Counted from the stretch's first letter, positions 1-5,626 are shown. The stretch: 6,765 nucleotides of DNA from Anaerolineae bacterium (GCA_030598885.1 JAUVOZ010000111.1:1-6765), one strand, 5' to 3'. Notes: generated from the letters alone by a model not told the origin. Numbers and translations: made by a program.

Positions 1-31
1 AGACTGGGCTCGACTGGATTGGATCCCGTAG

Positions 32-111
32 CCCTTCGACGGAGCCTGTCCCTTCGACTATGCTCAGGACGATGCCTGAGCTTGACGAAGGGCTCAGGAC
101 CTTCGGCGAAG
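32..111. repeat. Hairpin-rich REP-like repeat cluster
   Basis: CCCTTCGAC occurs twice (32-40 and 50-58), and its complement CGAAGGG lies at 86-92. GCTCAGGAC also occurs twice (62-70 and 92-100), with CCTGAGC at 75-81 between the copies. This gives an outer stem 50-56/86-92 enclosing an inner stem 62-68/75-81. An alternative stem 75-81/92-98 cannot form at the same time. A further small palindrome, CTTCG-G-CGAAG, lies at 101-111. The frame through this stretch is open to a stop at 166-168, but its content is set by the repeats and I do not call it a gene. Short TTCGAC/CTCAGG repeats of this type are familiar from Chloroflexota-like genomes; that association is from memory. Confidence 0.7.
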
Positions 112-175
112 CGGAGTGGGCATGCCGCCGACGGTCAGGCGTGGGAGCCTGACCTGCTGGAGAATTAGGTGAGAA

Positions 176-241
176 ATGTGGGTATTGTATCCTGCTCCGA
201 TGTGGTTGAGGTCAATGTAAAGAAAATGTAATTACCCACAT
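176..241. repeat. 9-bp inverted repeat upstream of the aminopeptidase promoter
   Basis: ATGTGGGTA at 176-184 is matched exactly by its reverse complement TACCCACAT at 233-241, with 48 bp between. The pair lies just upstream of the likely aminopeptidase promoter. It could be two half-sites for a looping regulator or a remnant of a transcribed stem. No function can be assigned from sequence alone. Confidence 0.4.
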
Positions 242-242
242 G

Positions 243-261
243 ATTTGGAGGAGAACCAAAT
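243..261. promoter_or_regulatory. Candidate operator next to the -35 box
   Basis: ATTTGG (243-248) and CCAAAT (256-261) form perfect 6-bp arms around a 7-bp spacer AGGAGAA. The site ends 2 bp before the proposed -35 element of the aminopeptidase gene, a suitable place for an activator or repressor. The spacer resembles a ribosome-binding site, but no start codon follows at a usable distance. Regulatory use is inferred from position and symmetry only. Confidence 0.35.
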
Positions 262-263
262 TT

Positions 264-291
264 CTTACACACCATATTCGAGGAGTATAAT
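264..291 (+). promoter_or_regulatory. Sigma70-like promoter for the M29 aminopeptidase
   Basis: A perfect -10 hexamer TATAAT lies at 286-291. CTTACA at 264-269 matches four of six positions of TTGACA, and the spacer is 16 bp. Transcription would begin near 298, leaving a leader of about 50 nt with an AAGGA ribosome-binding site at 336-340, 8 nt before the ATG at 349. A second, weaker pair (TTGAGG 206-211, TGTAAT 227-232) has only a 15-bp spacer. Confidence 0.55.
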
Positions 292-348
292 GCACCTGGT
301 TAAAGCTCAAAAAGTATTACCAAAATCCTCATCATAAGGAAAGAAACC

Positions 349-1452
349 ATGTCTGATCCTCGCATCGTTAACTTAGCCCGCACACTGGTTCAGTATTCGA
401 CCAAGATCAAGCCGAAAGACCGGGTGGCTATCGTTGGCGAATCCGTTGCAGCTCCTCTTATCCGGGAGGTTTACCGTGAGGTGTTGCGCGCCGGTGGCTT
501 CCCTCATCTTCTACTCCAGTTGGAAAGAATGGAATATATCCTGTTCGCTGAGGCCAATGACGACCAATTATGCTACATCTCACCATTCGAGAAGATGGTG
601 ATGGAAGAGTTCGACGCCATGGTTGCCCTTCGCAGCCAGTCGAACACACGCAATCTGAACAACATCGATCCTGCTCGCCAGAGTATGCGTGCCAAGGCCA
701 GGACCGATCTGATGAAGACATATTTGGAACGCAGCGCCACGAAAGAATTTAGGTGGGTCCTGACGATGTATCCCACTCAGGCCTACGCCCAGGACGCCGA
801 GATGAGCCTGGCTGAGTTTGAGGATTACGTCTATAGCACTACCTATGCTGACACTGAGTCTCCCGTAGCCGAGTGGCAGAAGATACATGACTTTCAACAA
901 CGCCTGGTTGATTGGTTGGTCGGCAAAAAATATGTGGAGGTTAAAGGACCTAATGTCGATTTGAAGCTTTCAATTGACGGTCGCACCTTCGTCAATTCCG
1001 ATGGCGAACACAATATGCCAAGCGGTGAGATTTTTACCGGTCCGGTGGAGGAGTCGGCGAATGGATGGGTGCGTTTCAGTTATCCTGCCGTCCATCAAGG
1101 CCGTGAGGTGGAAGGGATCGAACTACACTTTAAGGACGGCAAAGTAGTGAAAGCCTCTGCCAAGAAAAACGAAGATTACCTGCATAGCATGCTCGACACC
1201 GATCCGGGTGCCAGATATCTGGGCGAGTTCGCTATCGGCACCAACAAACGGATTAACCGTTTCATCAAGAATATCCTGTTTGATGAGAAGATTGGCGGTA
1301 CGATCCACATGGCTGTGGGGGCTGGCTACCCTGAAACTGGCTCAAAGAATCAGAGTGCCATCCACTGGGACATGATCTGCGACATGCGCGACGGCGGTGA
1401 GATCATTATCGATGGCGAGTTGTTTTACCAATCGGGAGAATTCAAGATCTAA
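349..1452 (+). CDS. M29-family metallo-aminopeptidase (AmpS/AmpT type)
   Basis: This 367-residue protein looks like a complete cytoplasmic peptidase of family M29, two-metal enzymes that remove N-terminal residues from peptides and probably serve peptide recycling. The ligand set known from Thermus AmpT is recognisable in order: Glu227 in GEIFTGP, Glu293 in LGEFAIG, His320 in GTIHMAVG, and His339 and Asp341 in IHWDM. The candidate catalytic Tyr327 lies in GAGYPET. The Glu-Glu spacing of 66 agrees with the Thermus enzyme as I remember it. The protein is somewhat shorter than Thermus AmpT, mainly because only 19 residues separate the two histidines. There is no signal peptide or membrane segment. 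The ATG follows AAGGA at 8 nt, and the N-terminus (VNLARTLVQYS) fits the family. It stands alone on the plus strand and converges on the dehydrogenase gene. Family assignment is firm; substrate preference is unknown. Confidence 0.92.
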   Translation: MSDPRIVNLARTLVQYSTKIKPKDRVAIVGESVAAPLIREVYREVLRAGGFPHLLLQLERMEYILFAEANDDQLCYISPFEKMVMEEFDAMVALRSQSNTRNLNNIDPARQSMRAKARTDLMKTYLERSATKEFRWVLTMYPTQAYAQDAEMSLAEFEDYVYSTTYADTESPVAEWQKIHDFQQRLVDWLVGKKYVEVKGPNVDLKLSIDGRTFVNSDGEHNMPSGEIFTGPVEESANGWVRFSYPAVHQGREVEGIELHFKDGKVVKASAKKNEDYLHSMLDTDPGARYLGEFAIGTNKRINRFIKNILFDEKIGGTIHMAVGAGYPETGSKNQSAIHWDMICDMRDGGEIIIDGELFYQSGEFKI

Positions 1453-1517
1453 CGATCAAGTATTGTATTGCTACCCCGGTTGCGGCTCCTCGGTTGCCTG
1501 GCATACCGCCTCACGAA

Positions 1518-1541
1518 TCAGGCTTCGTCTGTACGACCTGA
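1518..1541. terminator. Hairpin between convergent genes, possible two-way terminator
   Basis: In the 97-bp gap between the convergent aminopeptidase and dehydrogenase genes, TCAGG (1518-1522) pairs with CCTGA (1537-1541), and TCGT (1525-1528) pairs with ACGA (1533-1536) around a CTGT loop. A 2-nt bulge lies on one side, giving 9 bp of stem. There is no T-run on either strand, so it does not meet the criteria for a classic intrinsic terminator. Position is the main argument. Confidence 0.35.
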
Positions 1542-1549
1542 GCGACACA

Positions 1550-2704
1550 TCATAGCGCCCTGGAGAGCACCTCATGCATCTCCTCGGTGGTGAGTGTGAT
1601 GGGGTTAGCCCGCATGCTGCTGGCCACCCGGGCCTTCTCAATCATGATAGAGAAGTCCGACGGAGTAAATTTATAGGACCCTAACTTGGGAATTTGTAGT
1701 TCCAGACACAATTCCTCAACCCAAGTTACGCCCTCCTCGTCACTAGCTTTGGGGTTTCCGGTCAGGATTTGAGCCACTTCGGTGTAACGTCGCAATACGT
1801 GGCTATTTGGCTCTCGTTCTGATAGGGCTTTGATGTTGATCGCCATCACATGGGGCAGGAGGCAGGCACAAACTGCGCCATGCGGCGCGCGATACATGCC
1901 TCCGAAGGGTCCAGCAAAACCGTGGACTGCCCCCAACCCTGCGTTGGCCAGGGCTAAACCTCCTAGCAGGCTGGCTAGAGCCATGTCCTCCCGTGCATCT
2001 GTATCATCCCCGTCATGGTAAGCGCGGTGCAGGGAACGAGCAGTACGTCTCATTCCCTCCCGGCATATGGCATCAGCTATTGGATTAGCCCGGCGTGATA
2101 GATAGGGTTCGATAAGCTGGGTCAGCGCGTCCAGGCCGGTGCTGGCCGTGACTGCTGGTGGCATGCTGTGCGTTAGCTCGGGGTCGATCAACGCCAGGCG
2201 GGGCAGCATATGTGGGCTGCGCAGGCTGACTTTTACCCGATGTTCGGGAGACGCCAGTACGGCATTTCGGGTGACTTCCGCTCCGGTGCCGGCGGTTGTC
2301 GGGATGGCGATGTAGGGCACCGAGGGTTGGGTTAATGGTTTTCCTCGGCCAATGACTTCAATGAAGTCAAGCGGGTCGTCGCCATTGGTCAGCAGAGCAG
2401 CGATGGCTTTGCCGGCGTCGAGAGGGCTACCGCCGCCAAAGCCAATGATTAAGTCACAAGCCTCCTGACGCGCCAAACGAGTCCCAAGGTAAGCCGTTTC
2501 TACTGTCGGCTCGCCATCTATACTGTACGGGACCCAGGCTATTCCCGCTTCAGCCAATTGATCGAACAGTGGAGCGGCTCTATACATCGTGCGACCGGTA
2601 ACTACTAGGGCACAGTGACCGAGATCGGCAGCGATAGGTCCAATTTCCTTCAGCATGCCCGATCCGAAGAGAATCCGACTGGCGGTAGCGAACTCGAAGC
2701 GCAT
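1550..2704 (-). CDS. Iron-type alcohol dehydrogenase family protein with altered metal site
   Basis: This is a complete 384-residue member of the iron-containing alcohol dehydrogenase family (PF00465), soluble NAD(P)-dependent enzymes that interconvert alcohols and aldehydes or ketones. The nucleotide-binding loop GFGGGSPLDAGK is at 88-99, and the family signature PTTAGTGAEVT at 135-145. Of the four metal ligands known from FucO (Asp196, His200, His263, His277), Asp192, His261 and His275 are present. The His200 position is Gln196 in GLDALTQ, and the conserved His267 position is Gly265. I believe GLDALTQ is shared by a distinct subfamily, so this is probably a subfamily trait rather than damage. 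The start is 3 nt past the stop of the upstream ABM gene, with GGGGG at 2711-2715 and GAGGG just before it as possible ribosome-binding sequence, so translation is probably coupled. Substrate unknown; the motifs do not fit maleylacetate reductase. Confidence 0.9.
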   Translation of the reverse strand: MRFEFATASRILFGSGMLKEIGPIAADLGHCALVVTGRTMYRAAPLFDQLAEAGIAWVPYSIDGEPTVETAYLGTRLARQEACDLIIGFGGGSPLDAGKAIAALLTNGDDPLDFIEVIGRGKPLTQPSVPYIAIPTTAGTGAEVTRNAVLASPEHRVKVSLRSPHMLPRLALIDPELTHSMPPAVTASTGLDALTQLIEPYLSRRANPIADAICREGMRRTARSLHRAYHDGDDTDAREDMALASLLGGLALANAGLGAVHGFAGPFGGMYRAPHGAVCACLLPHVMAINIKALSEREPNSHVLRRYTEVAQILTGNPKASDEEGVTWVEELCLELQIPKLGSYKFTPSDFSIMIEKARVASSMRANPITLTTEEMHEVLSRAL

Positions 2705-2707
2705 GGT

Positions 2708-3016
2708 TTACCCCCAACCCTCTTCGTCAGGAAATATATTAGTGTACTTCACGCTGCTGCGTGGCTCGGCCATCATTTCAGACACCGCGTCACGCCAACG
2801 TCTATAATGTTCAGTTTCCTTATGCTTAGCTGGATCCTCCAATGTTCGATAGACCTCTACTAAAACGAAGCGGGAGGGGTCATCCTGTCTCTGGATAACA
2901 TCGAAACGTGCTACGCCTGGTTCCTGTACACTATTGCGGGCGTTTTCAATCGATGCCTGCTTGAAATCGTCTTTCAACTCAGGCTTGACGTGAACGTGAA
3001 CATGGACGATGAACAT
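2708..3016 (-). CDS. ABM-domain protein, LsrG-like
   Basis: This complete 102-residue protein belongs to the antibiotic biosynthesis monooxygenase (ABM) superfamily of small dimeric ferredoxin-like-fold proteins. It resembles Escherichia coli LsrG, which acts on phospho-AI-2. Shared features are an N-terminal beta strand (VHVHVHVKPE), SVQEPGVARFDVIQ at 29-42, a strand FVLVEVYR at 50-57, and the HKxTxHY motif with His65, His70 and Tyr71 that LsrG also carries (HKTTPHY). The C-terminus ends in a YTNIFP segment like the FNGLMP of LsrG. The ATG follows AAGGAG (3023-3028) at 6 nt, a strong start. The gene is first in a two-gene unit with the dehydrogenase. No other lsr gene is present, so an AI-2 role is not supported. 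Other family members oxidise or isomerise quinols or small carbonyl compounds, and a substrate passed to the dehydrogenase is a reasonable but untested inference. Confidence 0.88.
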   Translation of the reverse strand: MFIVHVHVHVKPELKDDFKQASIENARNSVQEPGVARFDVIQRQDDPSRFVLVEVYRTLEDPAKHKETEHYRRWRDAVSEMMAEPRSSVKYTNIFPDEEGWG

Positions 3017-3045
3017 TTTTAGCTCCTTAGAAAATTAGCCTCTAT

Positions 3046-3074
3046 ATTGTAGATCAATCTATGACTTAAATCAG
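3046..3074 (-). promoter_or_regulatory. Weak promoter candidate for the ABM-dehydrogenase pair
   Basis: Read on the minus strand, TACAAT (3046-3051, five of six matches to the -10 consensus) lies 17 bp downstream of CTGATT (3069-3074, three of six). The start would fall near 3040, giving a leader of about 24 nt that includes the AAGGAG site. TAGAT-CA-ATCTA at 3050-3061 is a small inverted repeat overlapping the -10 edge and could be an operator. The -35 is poor, so an activator-dependent promoter is possible. Confidence 0.35.
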
Positions 3075-3161
3075 GTAATTGGGATGGTGGGTTGTGTCTT
3101 CAATCAGGGCGATGAGAACCGAATGACGCATGTAATTTTACTTAGGATGTAAAGAAAAGGA

Positions 3162-3257
3162 ATGGTGAGGATGAGGGAGCCGGTCTTTGGGTTAATCCGC
3201 TTTGTTGTTTTGCTTCTACTTATATGCGTAATGGACCATGGTACGGCTTTCTCTTAA
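3162..3257 (+). CDS. Possible 31-residue single-span membrane peptide
   Basis: Within the 284-bp gap between the ABM and exporter genes, the plus strand has an open frame from ATG 3162 to TAA 3255-3257. A second in-frame ATG at 3171 is the better start, because AAAAGG (3155-3160) lies 10 nt before it; the first ATG has only 1 nt. The product has a charged N-terminus (MRMREP region), then one hydrophobic run, FVVLLLLICVM, and a short polar tail, the layout of small inner-membrane proteins. Against it: the frame is short, it lies opposite to its neighbours, no convincing promoter is visible, and T-rich DNA gives hydrophobic codons by chance. I see no other gene in this gap. Confidence 0.2.
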   Translation: MVRMREPVFGLIRFVVLLLLICVMDHGTAFS

Positions 3258-3300
3258 GCGTTTGGGTATATGGATTGGCGCTTGACCTTTGTGACGTGGG

Positions 3301-4062
3301 CTAAATGAATGATAGAACGATCGTCCGGATGCTCAGAGCCATGATCAATAAACCAACAATGAACATCATGATGCGTGGAGGGATCTTCCTGCATACTAAG
3401 GCGCCTAGAGGGGCAGCTAGAACGCCCCCAAGAATCAAGCCCACGATTACGTGCACGTGGACAAGCCCGATTGTGGCGTAAAAGGTTGCTGCCTCGGCAA
3501 AGGTCACAAAGAATTCAGACATATTTACCGAACCGATTGTGTAGCGGGGATTGTTACCGTTCGCTACCAGGGTTGAGGTTACGATTGGTCCCCAACCACC
3601 GCCACCGATGGCGTCGAAGAAACCGCCTGCCAATCCCAATCGAGTCAATGGGGTATGGGATGGAGAACGCGGCTTATTGCGCAGCGCTCTATAGAAAATC
3701 AACATGCCCATCCAGCAGAGGTATATCGCTACAAATGGTTTAATTATTTTGCCGGGGACATTGGATAGTATGTAAGCCCCTAGAATACCACCTAAGACAC
3801 CAGGGATGATTAGCTTCTTGAACAGAGCTTTGTCGACGTTTCCAAGCTTCCAGTGCGAAAGTCCGGATACGCCGGTGGTGAAGACCTCAGCAGTGTGAAC
3901 GCTGGCACTTGCAGCTGCCGCAGATATTCCGCTGCTGAGCAGCAATGAGGTAGATGTGACACCGTAAGCCATACCCAATGCACCATCGATCATCTGTGCG
4001 GCGAATCCAACGATGGCATAAGGCAGGGCATCTTGGATGAAAGTGAGAAGTTCTGTTTCCAT
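3301..4062 (-). CDS. Sulfite exporter TauE/SafE family membrane protein
   Basis: This 253-residue integral membrane protein belongs to the TauE/SafE family (PF01925), which exports sulfite, sulfoacetate and related organic anions. The two repeated family signatures are clear: AAQMIDGALGMAYG at 21-34 and GGFFDAIGGGGWGPI at 146-160. HTAEVFTTGVSGLSHW at 56-71 and GSVNMSEFFVTFAEAATF at 177-194 are also typical. Hydrophobic spans at about 12-45, 83-103, 108-126, 141-165, 186-223 and 231-252 fit seven to eight membrane helices. The best ribosome-binding sequence, AGGAG (4076-4080), is 13 nt from the ATG, which is unusually far; an in-frame ATT at 4069-4071 would be only 4 nt away. I keep the ATG. 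The gene lies 153 bp downstream of the Rrf2 regulator on the same strand, a pairing that suggests export of sulfite or another sulfur compound under control of sulfur or redox status. Transport direction and substrate are inferred. Confidence 0.9.
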   Translation of the reverse strand: METELLTFIQDALPYAIVGFAAQMIDGALGMAYGVTSTSLLLSSGISAAAASASVHTAEVFTTGVSGLSHWKLGNVDKALFKKLIIPGVLGGILGAYILSNVPGKIIKPFVAIYLCWMGMLIFYRALRNKPRSPSHTPLTRLGLAGGFFDAIGGGGWGPIVTSTLVANGNNPRYTIGSVNMSEFFVTFAEAATFYATIGLVHVHVIVGLILGGVLAAPLGALVCRKIPPRIMMFIVGLLIMALSIRTIVLSFI

Positions 4063-4180
4063 TGAGGTAATGTATCTCCTGGTAAGATCTACCTCTGAAT
4101 GATGGACTAAGGTGGTTTAGATGTAGATGATTTTCGTAAAGGAGGTCTTGGAATTTGCCAATCCAGAAGTGTGTAGTGTT

Positions 4181-4192
4181 GATGGCGCCATC
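4181..4192. promoter_or_regulatory. Perfect 12-bp palindrome between regulator and exporter
   Basis: GATGGCGCCATC is its own exact reverse complement and lies 24 bp past the Rrf2 stop codon, upstream of the exporter gene. It is unlike the palindrome at the Rrf2 promoter, so if it is an operator it serves a different protein. A promoter-like TTGGCA with a poor -10 lies further on, so a separate exporter transcript is possible. A chance palindrome or short stem cannot be excluded. Confidence 0.3.
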
Positions 4193-4215
4193 CTATGTTA
4201 TTGTCATGTACCTGC

Positions 4216-4668
4216 TTATGTAGGAGTTTCTTGGTGATCGTTTGAGTTTGTTTTACTCTCGGCTACGGCATCGGCTAACGAAGTGTGATCGACAATATCA
4301 ACGATTGCTTCCCGCACCCGGTTCATCACTAATCTTAAGGGGCAAGTTTCTTCATCCGGGCAGGAGCAAGGTTCGTAAGCGATCTGGCTAACGCAGCTCA
4401 CAGGCGCAATGGTTCCATCTAATGTGCGGATGATCTCCCCAAGAAAAATATCCTTCGGATTACGACCCAGAGAATAACCTCCCCCTGCGCCGGATTGGCT
4501 GAGGACAATCCCTGCGTTTCGGAGGGGGAGGAAAATATGTTCCATAAATTTAAACGGGAGGTTGTTGCGAGCGGCCAACTCTTTTAAAGATACCGGACTT
4601 TTTCCAGTCCGATCGGCGAGATCAAATAAAGCTCGCAAGCCATATTCGCTTCTCTTGGAAAGTCTCAT
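4216..4668 (-). CDS. Rrf2-family transcriptional regulator (IscR/CymR class)
   Basis: The product is an Rrf2-type winged-helix repressor of 150 residues. I start it at ATG 4666-4668, where it reads MRLSKRSEYGLRALFDLA, the usual Rrf2 N-terminus. A longer frame opens at 4698 and adds ten residues, but that ATG lies inside a near-perfect palindrome that looks like the gene's own operator. AAGG lies 9 nt before the chosen ATG. From this start, helix-turn-helix and wing span about 25-75 (SLKELAARNNLPFKFMEHIF, then GAGGGYSLGRN). Four cysteines follow at 92, 101, 103 and 109 (C-x8-C-x-C-x5-C), then the conserved CPLRLVMNRVREAI helix. The spacing differs from the C-x5-C-x5-C of IscR, but the cluster still suggests Fe-S binding or thiol sensing. 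Location beside a TauE exporter favours sulfur homeostasis, as for CymR. Confidence 0.88.
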   Translation of the reverse strand: MRLSKRSEYGLRALFDLADRTGKSPVSLKELAARNNLPFKFMEHIFLPLRNAGIVLSQSGAGGGYSLGRNPKDIFLGEIIRTLDGTIAPVSCVSQIAYEPCSCPDEETCPLRLVMNRVREAIVDIVDHTSLADAVAESKTNSNDHQETPT

Positions 4669-4687
4669 TAGTCTCTGCCTTAATGTA

Positions 4688-4710
4688 ATTCCTAGCATTA
4701 TGATAGGAAT
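4688..4710. promoter_or_regulatory. Rrf2-type operator palindrome (likely autoregulatory)
   Basis: ATTCCTA (4688-4694) and TAGGAAT (4704-4710) are perfect 7-bp arms. Inside them CAT (4696-4698) pairs with ATG (4700-4702), so 10 of 11 base pairs are symmetric around position 4699; only 4695/4703 break it. The site lies 19 bp before the regulator's preferred start and overlaps its likely -10 and transcription start. The GGAAT half-sites recall CymR operators of Firmicutes as I remember them. I did not find a second copy in the window. Confidence 0.65.
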
Positions 4711-4738
4711 AATATGGGAAATTTATCACAGTTATTAA
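4709..4738 (-). promoter_or_regulatory. Promoter candidate for the Rrf2 regulator
   Basis: On the minus strand, TATTAT (4709-4714, five of six matches) is preceded at 18 bp by TTAATA (4733-4738, four of six). Transcription would begin near 4702, inside the palindrome, so a bound repressor would block initiation. CATAAT at 4697-4702 is an alternative -10 but has no good -35. The surrounding DNA is AT-rich, which makes chance matches likely. Confidence 0.35.
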
Positions 4739-4864
4739 GAAAAAGCAACTATCTGTAGCTCTGATCCAAATTTCGCAGGTTGTCATGAGTGACTAGAGGT
4801 ATAGCAAATGGGTATTGTGGATAGGAGGATTTCTATTCCATCAATTCAGGTTAGTCTCACTCTG

Positions 4865-4914
4865 TCTGGAGTCCGGAAGCTCTGCTTCCGGCGGAAGCAG
4901 AGCTTGCGCACAAC
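4865..4914. repeat. 50-bp dispersed hairpin repeat, copy A
   Basis: This element matches 48 of 50 bases with the copy at 6512-6561, in the same orientation. It contains CCGGAAGC-TCT-GCTTCCGG (8-bp stem, 3-nt loop), followed by a second small hairpin ending in GCTTGCG. It can also fold as one long hairpin, because AAGCTCTGCTTCCG and its exact complement flank a single central G (14-bp arms, perfect in this copy). It lies in the 342-bp gap between the 3' end of dcd and the Rrf2 gene. The rest of that gap holds the Rrf2 control region and no gene that I can support. Confidence 0.8.
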
Positions 4915-5040
4915 TTTTCTTATATTGAGCAATCATACCCACCGAGAGGTTCCAACGGCAATGCTCATAGTGTGAGTTTGGAGCAAAAAAACGCTCCCTT
5001 CTTGATAGAGGGTATGAAATCTCCTTACTGGATTGCTACC

Positions 5041-5595
5041 TCACACCCGTGGTAGCTCGATTTGTTGCTGCTTCTGGTATTTCCCCTTTTTATCAGCATA
5101 GGAGTAACGGCATTCCTCGTCGGCCTCGAAAAATAAGACCTGGGCAATGCCTTCATTTGAGTAGATCTTAGCCGGCAGGGGGGTGGTGTTGGAGATCTCC
5201 AGCGTGACATAACCCTCCCACTCCGGTTCGAAGGGTGTCACGTTGACGATGATGCCGCAACGAGCGTAAGTCGATTTGCCGACACAGATGGTGAGCACTT
5301 TGCGTGGTATTCGGAAATATTCCACCGTGCGAGTCAGGACAAAGGAGTTAGGCGGGATAATGCACTCCTTTCCCCTAAAGTCGACCATCGATGACGGATC
5401 GAAGTCCTTTGGGTCGACGATTGCAGAATAAACGTTGGTAAAAATCTTAAATTCGTCAGCTACCCGAATATCGTAACCGTAGGATGAGACGCCGTAGGAG
5501 ATCACTCCGTCACGAACCTGACTTTCAACAAATGGCTCAATCATTTTGTGCTCTCGTGCCATTTCAATAATCCAATGATCGGGCTTCAGCCCCAT
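5041..5595 (-). CDS. dcd: dCTP deaminase
   Basis: This complete 184-residue protein is a dCTP deaminase, the cytoplasmic homotrimer that converts dCTP to dUTP (in bifunctional members, directly to dUMP) to supply thymidylate synthesis. Diagnostic segments are MIEPFVESQVRDG (18-30), SSYGYDIRV (37-45), the nucleotide-binding GKSTYARCG (106-114), and EPEWEGYVTLEISN (123-136) with Glu133 at the position of the catalytic Glu138 of the E. coli enzyme. A C-terminal GKYQKQQ lid follows. Length matches the long form of about 188 residues found in Pseudomonas, and sequence agreement with that form is close throughout. Sequence alone does not decide whether it also hydrolyses the triphosphate. The ATG has a strong AGGAGG (5602-5607) at 6 nt. 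The gene follows the FAH-family gene by 31 bp and probably shares its transcript; no shared pathway is evident. Confidence 0.96.
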   Translation of the reverse strand: MGLKPDHWIIEMAREHKMIEPFVESQVRDGVISYGVSSYGYDIRVADEFKIFTNVYSAIVDPKDFDPSSMVDFRGKECIIPPNSFVLTRTVEYFRIPRKVLTICVGKSTYARCGIIVNVTPFEPEWEGYVTLEISNTTPLPAKIYSNEGIAQVLFFEADEECRYSYADKKGKYQKQQQIELPRV

Positions 5596-5626
5596 TATTC
5601 TCCTCCTGTGTTTTGAGTTCTTTGAT

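Noticed and set aside
1..168. Open reading frame entering from the left edge and ending at TAG 166-168.
   Set aside because: It runs through the hairpin repeats, and its composition is dictated by them; no recognisable protein segment appears.
290..337. Possible 15-codon leader peptide with GAGGAG before its ATG and its stop overlapping the aminopeptidase ribosome-binding site.
   Set aside because: Its ATG overlaps a perfect TATAAT, and transcription is expected to start near 298, so the frame would not be in the mRNA. It would deserve review only if an upstream promoter were shown.
458..900. Several long frames on both strands within the aminopeptidase gene.
   Set aside because: They overlap a clearly conserved M29 gene in other frames and encode low-complexity, arginine- and cysteine-rich products with no known motif.
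3375..3743. 122-codon plus-strand frame inside the exporter gene.
   Set aside because: It is antisense to conserved TauE/SafE signatures and its product is an arginine-rich shadow.
4821..4840. Imperfect inverted repeat around GGATAG and CTATTCC, considered as a second Rrf2 operator.
   Set aside because: The arms need a bulge, and the site lacks the symmetric core seen at 4688-4710.
4980..5020. Possible intrinsic terminator after dcd: GGAGC/GCTCC hairpin (4980-4997) and a run of seven T on the minus strand.
   Set aside because: The T-run lies inside the loop of the 5-bp hairpin, and the alternative stem before it has only about four pairs, so it does not meet the usual criteria.
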